Source of the DNA: Apteryx mantelli
Lineage: Eukaryota > Chordata > Aves > Apterygiformes > Apterygidae
DNA: 64,000 nt
Direction of reading: 5' to 3'
Assembly: GCF_036417845.1 (NCBI RefSeq)
Contig: NC_090020.1
Span: forward strand, 45,368,425 to 45,432,424
Part shown: in pieces, positions 42,101 to 57,100 of the stretch
Numbering within the stretch: position 1 is the stretch's first letter
Layout: every line of letters begins with the position of its first letter
Position numbers and translations under genes: made by a program
The notes under the pieces: generated by a model
What the model was told of the DNA's origin: nothing
What the model saw: only the letters and a program-made list of their open reading frames with translations
The model's database searches: none

Positions 42101-45100
42101 ATGAAAATCATTATCATGTTCAAAATTGAAGTTAACATTCTAAAAATTTGTAGTAATTCATACGCTGGTAATACTTTCTTTCCTTCTCCATCAACACAAG
42201 TGTAACTTACATCCATACTCTTCATACAAACAAAGTTTTTTCCAGAAAACAAATTTTAAGTTCAAAGTAATAGATACAAGCCTTTGCTTTGATTGGATTC
42301 AGAGTATCCATACAACATCTAGCGCAAATAAGTAAAACCCTCATCGATACATTTATGTTTTAAGCTGTATAAATGAAGAAAAGCCCAGAAAAGGAAACAG
42401 GAACAGGTAAGTAGTAATTTGCTTCTGTTTACACAGATCAGTCACTAAATTGAGAATCTTGGAACTTCAAATTCCCAGTACCCCAAATTCTGTCTCAGTT
42501 AAATATTTAACTCTCTTAAAAGACCTAATTTAGTAAACAATTAGTTAATAACTCAATGACAGTGCTACTTGTATTAACAAAAGTTAAAGAAACAGTAGGT
42601 AACAACTAAAATAAATTAGTTCACAAATAATGAATCTAACAGTATTTAAGAATTTTGAAAATCCAAGTATGTGAGTTATTTCCATTTTGATGTTATGAAT
42701 CAAATCAAAAGTACATCATACTGCATCTCCTTCATCAGCTGAGGAGATCAGCTTCTGGTCCTTTACAAAGTTAAACTTTAGCTGATGAATAGAGGTGAAT
42801 AAAAAATGTGTCTCAAACATTACACATCATGTTTTAGGCACCATCAAAAAATATTAATACATTTCTCTGCATACTGCTCACTGCATATGAACTTACATAT
42901 TAACATATCTTGAACTCAAGAACTGTTTTCATGCTGGTAAACCTAATCAAAGATCCCAGTAATTTCTCTGCAATATTTGTTTCCACACTCATATCACACC
43001 TCAAAATCAAGCCCTGAATGCCTAAATATGAAAGACAGCCTTTAATAGCCGTTCTGTTTCAAAAAGTTAGGTCCACTATTTGCAAACTGAACTACAAATG
43101 AACAGAGTAATTGAAATATGACTTTGAAAAGTGACTCAAAGAACAGAATTTGGGGATCAAAGTCAACCTCTATAACTAAGCTTTCCTTAGCTGACTAAGA
43201 TCTTCATCCCCCTAATTGCTGGTCCTCCAGCCTGGAACAATATGTATGCTAGAAGATTTGCACTCCCACACTGGAGTTTTTCCAGCCAAAAGCTGGTTAA
43301 ACTTAAAGATGTTTGAAATAAAATGCTCTTACTGGAAATGGGGGGGGGGGGGGGGGATTTATTTTGTAATCTCTTTGTAAGAGAAGAGTTTACCCTGTAA
43401 AATGCCATTTTAAACTGGCATTCTACAGCTCACGAAGGGCCACAGAATCCCAATAATCTCATCAGTACAGTATGGATTTTTAATCCACTAGTTTTTTGAG
43501 GGTTAAGAGATAACAATGAACACATGATGAGCTCTGTCATATATCTCAAAGATTACTTACCTGAAGCAAAGGCTGTAATGGGTGGAAGTGCCATTGTATC
43601 ATGCTGAAGACCCTTCCTTTTTGATTTCTTTTTGTTAATTGAACCTTAAGAAAAAAAAAAGCAAATAAGTATCTCAGGGCTAGATCTGAGAATATTGGTT
43701 TAAAATGGGCAATCCACTAAACAAAGTTCCTATTAAATTTAGAAGATTTTGGTTTACATTTTTTTTTGAAACTGACATATATTTTGAAACTATTATTACA
43801 TTTAACAGACACAGGATTACCTATAATTAAAAGTAAGCTTGTCACTACCCAATCCTCATTCCCTCTTTACAGGTGCTTCTAACTCAAGCTTCAAGTTATA
43901 ATTTACATTTTCAAAGAAACTTATGGAAATTTCTAAATAATAAATTCTAGCTTCTCCATGATGTGAGGTAGGTTTTTGAAACTTATCAGTAATATAAGGA
44001 GCAAGTGGATTGTTTTGGTGCCATGGATCTGCCTTTTATTTTTTTTTTTACAGAAAAACCTGAGAATACTCATATTTGTCATACTAAGGTATATAGTCAA
44101 TAGCTAACAGAGAGCGCACATCCTTCCCTGAAACGGAATCCACGATCTTCACTATCTAAACATCCCTTTATCTGATGGTAACTAACCAAAAACCTCTCTG
44201 GTGAAATATGTTCCAAGTCCCTGAATAGTAAAGAAAAGGATATTGTTTACTATTTTCGTTTAATTGACAAAAGTCTGTGTAAAAGATCCAAAGTCCGAGA
44301 TGATCCATCAGTGGAAACCATTAATCTCTACATTGACATAGCATTGTTATTTCCAAGGGTTTGAAGAGCTAAGAACAAACAGAGTTCCTGTCACACAATC
44401 CATGTGATGCTGAGCAAATCACTAGCCTGATATATTCACAGATGTACTACTCAACTCACTTTTTTCCAGGATCTGGTGCTGACATCCTGAGGCAGAGATG
44501 TCACCATCACAACTAAAGAGATGGTCATACAGGCATGACTACATAAAGCAATATATTAACACCCCTCTTTGATTACCAAAGACTCAGGAATTTGAAATTC
44601 AATGTCCAAAGTATATAAATGATGAATTAATCTACACCCGTCTATTTGAATCTATTGAAATACCCGGATATCCACATACATAGATATCTAAAAACAGAAG
44701 TTATCTTGGTCTTCCTGAACTGTATAAGAAAATGCCCCGTAACCATGGCAGTGCTTGGAATATGTGTTCTTTTTTTTTTTTTATTAAGCTTTATGATTAA
44801 ATCTAAGGAACTGAAGTCAAGAAATCTGAATTACTTGTGTTAATTTAGCCAGTTCAACAAAAGGGGAATGGGAAAAGAGTTAAAGTTCAGCATGTAAAAT
44901 GAACTAAAATGTCACCTACTGTTTTACACATTCTTAATACAAAAATCATACCCAGCTTCTTCTGCAGTAAAGTAATACATACTGTCAGGCTAGAGAAATT
45001 ACTTTGCTTAAGTATTTTAATCAGGCAAACATATCTGAGAGTGTACTTTATGCACATCAGGAATGTTTAAATTTTTTGAGCAGCTGAGGTGCATGGCTTT

Positions 45101-48100
45101 CATACAACAGTTTAAGCAAAAATAAGGCCTAATACTTTAGCACCCTTCTACATAAATACTTCTGCAATTTCTGTCACTGCTGTTTGTACTTTAACCAAAA
45201 TACTTACCACGTCCTAAACTTTTATTGAATCTTTCATGCACTGTTGAAAACGACTGCAATGTTCCATCTTGACCTGATGAAATATTAGAGAAGGGCAAAA
45301 ATCAACTTTTATATTATGCATAATCTATACAAGCAAGAAAAGCGGAAGATAAGCACTCAGAAACCACAAAAACTGTAATAAAGTATTTAATAAAAATTCT
45401 GATCCAAGGAGAAATGCAGGTATACCTTAAGCAGTGAAGCTAATGAAGCCTATATTTCTATGGCCTATATCCCATTCCCACTATTTTGCCCCATACAGAT
45501 GAAAATGACATTGCTCTCCTTTATTCATCTCCTAAAACACTCCAATTTCTCTATTGCCTGCTTTCTTCATTACAATATCCAGCTATTCCCAGCCTTCCAT
45601 CACCTTAAAGATACTGTTATGTCCTTCAAATCGCTTCATAGTATCTCCAAAGCTTTCCCATGACTCCATGACTTCCCCCTTACCAACTACAATACTCCTT
45701 TCCTCACCCCCTAACCTACACATGCTATGGCTGGTGAAGAGGCACACCTAGGCTAGCCAGCAAGTTAACCCAAACAGAAAAGGTGAAAGCTGAGTTCTCT
45801 ATCTTTCCTGTAAACCAGGACACTAATGGGACTTCCCTCCTCTACCCAACCACCAACGTTCACAGAACCTTAATAGAATTTAATTTACCAGAGGGACACA
45901 TGGCTCAAACTTGAAACTGGCAAAAAAGTCCAAAAGTTTTGTGGGGAAGGTGCAGGCAAAGTAGAATCAGAAACCAACAGACAATGTAATTGTGTAAACC
46001 TCATTCTCCCAGGGAAATCAAGCTAGGGAAAAAAAACTATACCAAAACACAGGCAAAACTAAAGGCACTGAGACAACTTTAAAAGGTCAGAAGAATCACA
46101 AAAGGTTATTATTAGACCAAACAAATAAGGAAAGAGGAAACAAATCAAAGTGAACTTAAAGAATCTGAAAGACAACAGAGCAATTACAGTATTCAAGCAA
46201 ATCTTTAACTCTGTATCATGGCAGGAGTAATGAAAAACCTGTGTAGGGCAGAAAAGATATATTCAGAGACAGGACACTGCAAGGAAAAAAGATTCTTTTG
46301 CATGCAACCAGGATGAATATGTTGGGAACTGGAAGCAGTGTTAAGTAGGTTGAAACCAGGGACATTGGTGAGATTTTTAAGTTTATTTGTCAGAAAGCCT
46401 GTTTTAGGGAGATCGGTAGTAGCACTTGAAAGGCCCCCCACAGCACTGCTACTCCAGGTCTTTTGCACAAAGTTTTACCACTGGTTCAGAAAGGAATGTA
46501 GAGAGTCCCCTTACACTGCAGATACATCAGATCTCAAAGCCTGAGACCCTTTTCACTTTAGAGCTTGCCTCTGTGCCCTCTCTTTTTTTCCAAGTACAGT
46601 TAACAAAACAGAAAACTGCAAAAGCAAGTGTGAGGATTTATTAAGTAATTCTGATTGCCACTATGGTTCATCTGGACTGAGTTAAGTTACTGACTTGGCC
46701 TTGACCAACAAGATGTTTTACTATGGATGGTGCTAGCATCGCTGTGTCATATTAGGTGCAACATTCCTTAAAAAAGTAGCATTATGTTTTTAAACATTGC
46801 CCAAGCAAATAATTTCTGTCAGAGTAACTAAACTGAAGAGTCTCTTACTCCATTTCTCCAGTTCTGAAGTGAGCCACAAAAAAAGTCTGAATGGGCACCT
46901 AATTTCCTAAAAGGGTCCATATGTAGATTTTAAAATGTTAGTTTCTAAGGAAGTTTAGTCACTTTTACAATTTTTACACTTTCAGAGTAACGTCTTACTA
47001 ACGAGTGATCTTGGGAAGACATATTCCAGCTATAACTGAGCTGTAACAAATTACAAAGCATTTGTAAGCCATAAAGCATGACCAAAATAGCAGGAAAACT
47101 GGAGTGGCTCCTGCAAGACACCAAATGCATTAGGCTCCCTCTTTCCCCCCCTCCACAAACAGAATTTCACTAATTGTTGAGGGTTTTCATTTGACCAGCT
47201 AATAGTTCCTTAGAAGATGATGAAGCAATTTTTATTTGCCAAACATGAGTATGGGCAGCAAAAGCAGCTCCTAAGCTTGTCCGTTTGTAACTACTTCTTG
47301 GCCTACATGCTGTTATGCATTCCCTTAGGGTAACTTAGGGCAACTGTGAAACAGTTCGATACAACAATAAACGACATTATCTATACTAATTACTTGCTAT
47401 GTTTCATAAATACATGTAATCCATAATACATGAAGTATAAATTATTACATGAACAAAACAAAAATCTTGAGCTCTGCATGTTTTCATCATTCTAGTAGAA
47501 AATCAGACTGAAGAACATGAATGAGAATTCATACCTGCACTAAGAATTTGCTCTCCATTTTGCCCATGGTATCTGATTTTTGTTGGAGGTGCACTATGCC
47601 CCATTCGGCTCCTCAATATACGACCAGTACCACCAGGTCCATCAAAAATCCACACCTGCCCCCAGAGAATGCAGAAAAATGAAGCTTGTAAACACTGCAG
47701 TGCCAATAATTACACCTCTTGGCAGTAGGGTAAGCTGGGAGCTGGCACAACAAACTCCACACATGGGCTGTTACTCTTGGCCCTAAAACTTTAGAGGTGC
47801 CAGAGCACCTGATTTTTCCCAGCTGTTTGTTCTGCCCCTCTACCCAAGGTTACTGGCATCAGAAAACACACAACACAATGGGCATTTCTCAGATGCAACA
47901 GTTAACAGCCCAGAACATTAACAAAAACTGAAGTAGATGGAAGACTGGAGTTAGTGCACCAGGCTATGAATTGCGGTTCTGGAAGAGTGGATCCAGAACT
48001 TAGTTCTTCAAGGCTACCATGTTCTCATCATGGCAGTAGACCCTTAAATTGCCTCACTAGGAATCAACAGAGACTGAGAGGCAGCAACTTCAGTAATCTG

Positions 48101-51100
48101 AGTTTTGTTTCATTTGAAAAATCACTGCTTCAATATAAATTAAACATTTATGCTTTGGAGGACCACAGGAGAAAAACAAACAAACAAACAATAGCAGGTA
48201 GCAGCAACTTACCCGTATAGCATTATCAGCACCATTAGTAATAAGAAGTGGCTCTCCAGGGACAAACGACATACCAGCGATTGCTGTCGAATGGGCATTT
48301 CGCATTTGACTAATTAGTTTCTTCTCTTCTAGATCCCACAGTGCAATGTGTCCAATGGTGCTACCAGCTGCCATTACTTGATGTCCATCTACTCACAAAA
48401 TAAAAACAAAAAAGTTTGTTTCTTAACATTCAGTACAACCTTATTGACTTCTTGCATCTTAAAACTGATGCAAGAAAATGATATACGTCACAATTCTGAA
48501 GAAAAAATTCATTCTCAAGCTAACTCTAAAGATATGTTTTTATCAAAATACTCTAGCGTTTCAAAACAGAAAAGAAACAAAGGTCACTGACAATAAGAAC
48601 AGGAAGTGTTCATATCAGATAACACCAGATACGTCTAAGTGCAGCATTCTGACACAACAGCCAAGGCTAGGAGTTTTGCTTGAAAGCACACAAAATCTTG
48701 ACCTATACCATTTTAAAAAGTTATTCTATATCCTGTGTTTTTCCCCAGACTTATTAGTCTTCATGCTTCAGAATATAAGAGCTACTGTAACACCACACTA
48801 GAGGCTAACACTCTTGTTTTTAATCCTGTTAAGTTTGTGGCTCAACAGCTTGCAAAAAAATTCCACAAGTTGATTACATGTTTATTGAATTGTTTTAAGT
48901 AATAATTAAAATTCACATTTCACAGGATTTCTAATCTTTGTTCTACTTGTTCTATCTTGTCTAATATTAAGAAGATTAACAGATCATACTAGCTTCTAGA
49001 AACACACTACAAATATTCAGGTAAGTTAGACAGAAATCACGTCAAGGTTAAAGTGTCATCTATTTCCCGTATAATTGGTAACTTATGTTTTAGATCTAAG
49101 AAAAGAAAAGGCCAGCTTCCAATTTACAATTACACACATCATGGAGAGCTAAAATAGACAGGCTTAGGGCTTTCTTCTTCTGTAATGCTTCACCAATACG
49201 GAAATTTGTCAATAGCTCATTTTAATTTTAATAAAGAGCACTTTACTCAAAGCCTGAAATGAGTACATGAATTCAAAAGAACTAAAATGATTCTTTTGAA
49301 CCAAGAATTTTTACATTATATTTCCCAGCTGTAAAGATAAGAAAAGAGAGAGAGATTGGAGGGAGCATGAGACTAATAAAAGAGTACCCAGGATCTGCAT
49401 GTTCAAGCAGATAATAGCAATTATTTAACTTTTTTGACATTTCAGGTTAAATGGTTGACACAAAAAGGCACCGTTTCTGCTTTTCACAAGTCTCCCCAGT
49501 TGCATCCCTCCTCAATACATCCTGCATCAATCTATATTCTGTTAAGATTTTAAAGTTAGCCTAGTTAAACGAGAGATGAGATTCAGGATCACAATGCTGT
49601 AGGCAGGATCAATATTAAAGTAATAGCTGAGTAAGTAGCGTTTGCTTATTACACAAAGAAGTTGTTATATATTCAGTGATTCCCAGTAACATCCATTCAG
49701 GAATAATCCAGCTATATAAGAGAAACCTGTATCTGTTAACATTCTGACTTGTTTTCGTTGGGAAGACACTACTGAGAAGTAAGCCTGGGTACCAACTTGC
49801 AGTGTACTGATTACTCTCCACTAACTCCAGTGGTGATAGTTCTCAGCACGCTAAAAATACAAACTGGCTCACTTCACTTTGAAAAAGGAGTATCGTACTT
49901 CATGCTTCCTATGCACTGTGAGCGTGTACACAAGAAAATGCTATAAAACAACAAGCATGATAAAGATGCACAAACTCTCTTACTTTTGGTAACTTCTCTA
50001 GATTATCTACAGCCTTTGAAAACTAAAACTCTTAACACTTACCCCAAACTTTGGTTCTGGAATGCTTTTACCAAAGCATTACCTTCTACTAATTTTATAA
50101 GCATTCTCAGTGAAAGTGCTAAGATTTACCTGTCCGAAATGATATTGCTGTGATGGGACCCCAGTCTTGTTGAAATTTCATCAGAGTTTCATCAAACTTA
50201 ATATTATGTACAATGATATGACCAGATACAAGACCTACAGCAACAACATCCACTGCTGGGGCCTGCAAGAAACATTGAATGGCAACTGAAATGAAAAACA
50301 AAAAGCTTGTGGCTACACTAGCAGTACTAGCAGGTACAAGACAATGCATCTAAGTCTAGGACAAGTAGTACAGAATTTGTTCAGAATAAACAAATAAGGC
50401 ATCCTGCAAGACATTACCTATCTGTATTACCTGACTGACCATTTGATAAATCTAAACAAAAAAATAGAGATATGCAAGATATTGCACTTACTCTTCATTG
50501 GATAAAACCATTCTGTTTTCAGAAGCCTGAAATTCTTGGAAAGACAGTTAAGTTTTCAGTATTTCTGGTGGACCATCATACACTCCTACCTCACATATTC
50601 ACACTTACAGGTTTTATCCAGGACAACTGCAGACCATTTTGAGCTGTCACCAATGTTTTAAATGCTACTAGTTAATTTTAATTCATTTTTATATTTACAA
50701 AAATATGGTAAATACAATTATAAAATCTCTTCTTGAATCAGCAAACCTATGTTTTCTAAATCTCCAAGGCAAAATAATTTTAGACAATAAGAAACTAGCA
50801 GTGTAACAAACATCACACATCATACACCCACATCTTGCAAACAGATTGTTTCTGTGAATTCATTAGGTCATTCAATGAATAAAGATTACAGAAGTAATGA
50901 ATACCACATGGCTAAGATGTTAAATATGATAGAACTGCTAGGACTAGAGGAAGGGCATATAATAAGCCTTCAAGTCTACCTCTTTTCAAAGTCTAAAAAG
51001 CTAGAGAGGGTTATTAACATGACTTGAAAGAATATAAGTAAACTTTATGGCTATAACGTTAAACAACAATATTTTGCCTGCTATTCTCAACCAGTTACAT

Positions 51101-54100
51101 AAGACAGTAAGATAACAAAAATACTGACTTGTTGAAGGGTTGTGACCCCTAAGCCCCATCCTGCAAATGAGTATAGGAGTTTACTGCAAAAACAAAACAA
51201 AAACAAAAATATCAGTTTACGTTTAGGAATTTTCCACATTAAATGGATGCTTTACACACACTTACACAGAAAGTAAGACAGATTTTTGTCCTCATATATT
51301 GGTTAAAGGGAAAAAAAATGACACTGCTAAATATGGTCAAGAATAAAATTTATGAGTAAGAATGTTTATATGAAAAAGTCAGTGCCATGCATTAATACTT
51401 TAAAGTTGACATAGTTACATAACATAAACAGGGAGAAAACTCATTCCAAGCCAGTTGCTCCCTATGCATTTCTCCTCCAAGCAGACCTCTTCAGAACTTT
51501 CACCACCCACACAATGAGCCGGTCTGGGTCCAACTTCTAATAAAAACAAATTCCTCATTTGCAGAGTAACTTCACAACACGAAGACACTAATTTGTGTTT
51601 CAAGCATACTCTTTCTTCTTTCTTTCAAAAATATAAGTGTTAACAGCCAACATGTGATGTAAGAATGTTCACAAAGTAGTCACATAATACTTTAGTTGCT
51701 TACTAAGGGTGTAAATATGAAAATGAGATTTAAGAACAGACGCGATTAAAAAACTATTCCATCAGCCACAGCTATAGGTTGCTATTCTTACAAGATGGAC
51801 AATAACAATCTGCTCCCACCTCTCTCTTTCCTTTCTTGCCACAGGTTATTGAATCTTCCTTCCAATTCTACCAGTTTAATTTTTTTTGGCTAATTGTGCC
51901 CACACTTATCTGTGAAACTATGTAGAGAAAAAACAATGGAGAACAGAAATTACTTAACCCAACTGTGCTGACAAAAGAGCAGCAACAGTGTCCTAAGTTC
52001 TTATTTAGTTAAGGGAGAATCTAAGCCACCTAAGGAAGATTTTTTAATGTCTTGGATGTATTGCATCTCAGATGTTGCTTTACTGGGACATGCTCAGAGA
52101 CAACCACACGTCTACACACCTCTTACTGAAGTCTAAGTATCAGATGCTAACTGCCTCCACAATACCTGCCACCACTTCTTTGGACCAGCACCAACTATAA
52201 AACCAAGCTTGGAAAAGAAAGACAGAAGGCCTGAACATGCATTTAGCATCATTCTAATTATTTTCATGGGAAAGCTATGTGATCCAAGAAATAAAAAAAT
52301 GTAACGTAATAAAAAAATTCCTGCATGATCCCTGACATTTTGCAAGGAGAGAAAAAACAACACACAACTTGAAAGAGATCAGCATTAAGGGTGCAGCAGC
52401 ATTCTTGTGTTCCTGGAGACAGACCAACTGAAAACTTCTGCCAAAGGACTCAGTAAAAGATTCCATGTTCAAAAACCACCATACTTAAAAATACCAGCTG
52501 TTGCATATGAAACTACTTGGAGCATGAAGTATATCCGAGTTATTAAGAATCTTACTTGGATTTTATATTCCACAGCTGCAAGCTCCCTTGTTCACTACCA
52601 AGGAGAATTTTATTCAAATAGGTGCTTGGATGCAGAATTGCAGAAACTGCAAAAATGGCCTTATCAAAATCCATTTGAAGATATTCCTCTGCAAAAAAGT
52701 AAGAAACAATGTTAGCACGGCTGCCTCTACAAATCTGCAGGCTCATCATCCCTTGACAAATGTAAAAGGCTGAACTGATGTTTACTCTGTATGAACCCCA
52801 TAACTGAGGTTTCTTACATGAAAGGATTAGCTAACGCATAACAGGACAGACTAAACTTGTTTACATTACAACATCTGTTGGCTTGAAGGTATATTTTTTT
52901 CCCCTATAAACCTATATACTGAGTGCAACAATGCTGGCAAAACTGTAATGATTTATATCTTTTTGAAGGATTCCTGTTCCTGCCTGAGCAAAACACCTCA
53001 TCTGATCAGCATACCTTTTGCCTGAAATAGCAACTTCAAATCACTAAAGCCAGTTTGCAGCCACTTAAAGAGCTAGCGTGCAGGGAATGACATGGGCCAA
53101 CATGACAGTCTGAGAATGCTTTCTAAAGAAAAGTTAGGCCACTGCAACAGGATTCCACAAGGCACTTTTCAATGGCACGAGAAGGTGCTGACACAACTGA
53201 AAGATTATTCATAGGAACTTAATCTTACCCAGACTGATAACAATCAAAGAATTATAGGGTTTTAGAGATGATGCCAAAGCTGCTGTTACACACTGTTTAC
53301 CAGAAAATGGAGCATTAATATGTAACTTCTGTAGGAGCAGACTTCTGTATGCCTATTTGGATCTTTATGGTGTCTCTACATGTGGTGCAGGACCCATGCA
53401 TGAAAAATTATTGCAGCATTAGAAATCCAAATTATTGTTTAAGTAACATTATTGTTTAAGGCTTTTTTAGAACAAACTAATTCCTAACATGCACATTAAA
53501 GAACCCTTCTTATATTACTGAATGTTTAACAATGTTATGTTATAGAGACATTAGACTTGTAACAGTAATAAAGTGTCTCACCTTCTGACTGTATATCCCA
53601 AACAATAAGAACATTAGTGGTATCCACAGAGATGACATGATCACCAAAAGGCAGTAGAAGGTGTATTTTTGCCTTGTGACCTTCATAGGTATGAACTACC
53701 TAGAATTTCAAAATAGACATTTTTTCAATATAATCTGTTCAGGCAGCATACCATGTTAGCCTACCGCTTGAGGATTGCCAATACACACTTTAAAAATAAG
53801 TTTAAATAAAACATAGGGAAAGATGACACCCCTTTAAGAAAAAGATATGTTATTTTCTTTGTTAATAAAAAGTGTTGGCAAGTTACTTTAATTAATACAT
53901 AAAACACAGGTCAGCCATTACAGAATTTGTTCTTACATTTTCCTATTGTAAGCTTTTATTGCTCCTTCTGCAGAACACAGTTTTGTTTTCCTAAAATTGA
54001 AGGTATAAAACATCCATGCAAATGTAAGTGTGTAGAAAATAAATTGTCTAGAAAACAAACACTACCCAACTGTTTCATACTACCAAGTAACAAGTTAAAA

Positions 54101-57100
54101 TGATAAAAACCTCTTTGTTCCTGGCAAAAGCATGGAGAACATTGTCATATGAAGCAAATACCAGCATCCGATCTGCTGCCAAACAAGTAATATCTTGTAA
54201 CAAAGCATTACCTGTTAATGAAAAGACACAAAAGTTCAACAAGTTTCAGGTTCATAGCAAAAAAGAAAGTCCATCTATGTATTTCTTTAGCATGGTAACC
54301 TATCAAAAAAACTGTTCTGTTGAATATGTTCTTAAAGAAATGCATACATTTTAGAAGAACACAAGCAACAACACATTGATAAATCACATTGTAGTTCTTT
54401 TTTTGAAAAACACTTAATAATAATTAACACTGTAAGTAAAGGCAAATATTAATTTTCCAAAGGTTTATAAGGAAGTTATCCCAAAATAACACTTTTAAGG
54501 ACTCTCACAGCCCCATGGCCCACTGGATTGGAAACACAGATGATAAACACAGAATTAGCAATGCCTATCAGGTTACGCCATTCTACAAACCTCGAAGGTA
54601 CTGCCACACTCCTACATCTGTTTCTTTCTGAGGACAGCAAATGTGATAAGGAACTTACTACTTTAAGAATAAATATAATTTCCCAACTAGTGACTGATTC
54701 AGAAAGTAAATCTACTACTGCAATCAGCTACTGAACTAGCTCAAGTGGTAAAAAAGTATGTTACAGATCCAAGCTCCACCACACTGAGAAGCTGATACTG
54801 TTCCATGTGATAGAAACCTGGAAGAATACTCCTACATCTAGGAAAGTATAAGAATAAAAAGCACAGCACTTAAAGATTGTCTGAAAAATACCAGACCAAG
54901 AATCATCTGTGTAACCTTAACTCAGTCACCATGGGAGTACAGCAAACCTATATGATCACACAGTATGCCCCCCAGTATTGTTTTATACTATGAATTATCT
55001 GATGCAAAGAATCCTATAGTCTTTGCTGTACTGCAGCACAACTTCAAGGGGAAGAACTAAACAAAATAAGCAAAGCTGCACTTTTTGAGAAGTTTCATTT
55101 GTTTATACATGTTAGATATCTTCTGATAACACCTCTGAAGGGACTTATGCCTAAAATCGGAGTACAGAAATCCGGTACTCCACATAAGTGGTATGCAAGT
55201 CTGCTCAGGCCAAGACAGTTATAGACAAGCCCAGAGTAAATCAGAGCACCAATCACATAACATCACTAAACCAATAACATCACATAGAGAAGCACATAAT
55301 TTATTTTTTCAATCATGATTTTGTATTTAAATGTCTCAATTCTTCAAAAGGCTTAAGATTTCACAGAGTATGCAACATTTTTATGATTTTGTATGTTCAA
55401 AACAGAACGTCCATTAATTTCTTTACAGCAGTAAGTATTCACTATTGTACTTCTAAATCTAGTCCCAGTTGCGTAACAGTGATTATTCTCAAGTTTCTGG
55501 GTGCTCAGTTACCAAAAATATATATATTTTTATGAGATCTGTGTAAGAACTTTGTGGTATACAGAAGTAAAATCCTACTTTTCAAGGCAGCATTCACCTC
55601 ACAGAATCATATGAATGTTGGCTGGAAGGGACCTTTGGAAGTCATCTAGTTCAGCATTACACCCATCATGTCCCAAAAAGCAGGATCATTCCCAGTACTA
55701 AATAAGGCTAGCTGTAGCTGCATTCAGGTGAGTGTTGAAAACCTCCGACAACGGAGGTCTCACAATCTCTACATTGTACTGCAGTTCCCTCTTAGCGAAG
55801 GTATTTCTCCTAACTTTCATTCTGACTCCCCGAAGCCACAATCTGCGGCTGTTGTCCCTTGTTACACTATCTGCCACTATCACCACAAATTCAGCTCTGC
55901 CGTCCTTGTAACTGCCCTTCAAGTAGTTGTAGGCTGCTTCCAGTTTTCTCTTCGCAAGACTAAACAAATCAACTTATTTCAATCTCTCCTCTAGGCCACG
56001 TGCTGTAGGCTCCTGATCCTCTCCAGCTTCTCAACATCCTTCCTGAACGGGGAGGGAGGCACAAACTGGATACAGCAGTCCAGGTGCAGCCTTACTCATG
56101 CTAAACAGAGGGGAGTAACAGCTTTCCCTGATCGGCTGGCCATTCTCCTCCTAACACAGCTCAGTACATGGCTTGCCTTATTCATTACAACTGCACTGCT
56201 GGCTCACGTTCAGTCTGGCACTGCCATAACCCCAGCTCCTTTTCAGCAGGGCTGTGGCTCAGTCCCCAGCTTGTTCTGTCCCAGGTGCAGAATTCTGCGC
56301 TTGTCTTGCTGAACTTCCTGAGGTTTCTGTTGGCCCAGTCATAAAGTTTTGCAACATCTCCCTGGATTGAAGCTCTGCCATTGCGCATGTCAGCTACTCC
56401 TCCTAACATAGTGTTGTCTGCAAATTTTTGCCAAGAGTATGTTCTGTCTCATGATCTAGGTTGCTGATGAAGGTACTGAACAATACGGGCTCTACTATTG
56501 ATATGTAGGGTGCTATGCTTGCTGCCAACCGGATGCCAAGCCACTGATTCCTATTCTTTGTACCCAGCAGTCCAGCCAATTTTTAACCCTCCTCAAAGTC
56601 CTTTGAGACTTTCACTTTCCTCTTATTACACAGACTTCCAATAAATGTAATAACAAAAAAGATATCTGGAAATAACAGCTTTATTCACTGACTGTTCCTA
56701 AAAACCTAGGGTTTTTTTGTTTGTTTTCTTTTTAAGGAGAACAGGATGAAAAAAAAATGTAAGGTTCACAAGGTATACCCCTAAGAGAACTAAGTTACAG
56801 TTGTAAAGAAAATCTTATTTCCAAAGTGAGTGCCTGGTATTTCATTCTAAGACTCCTTTTATCATACTTCAGTGTAAATATTTATACATACAATTCATTT
56901 TCCATTTTTAAATTCAGAATTAGCTGCAGACTATCGATTTGTTAAAAAAAAAAAAAGATGGACAATCTGCACATACTTACTCACAGCAACAATACCAAGT
57001 TTATTTACCTGCAACAAAAAATTGAAAAGGCATTTTTAGTTGTTTGTTGCACTGAATTTGCTATAAATAATAATTCAAATTCTAGGAATCAGCCCAGATG

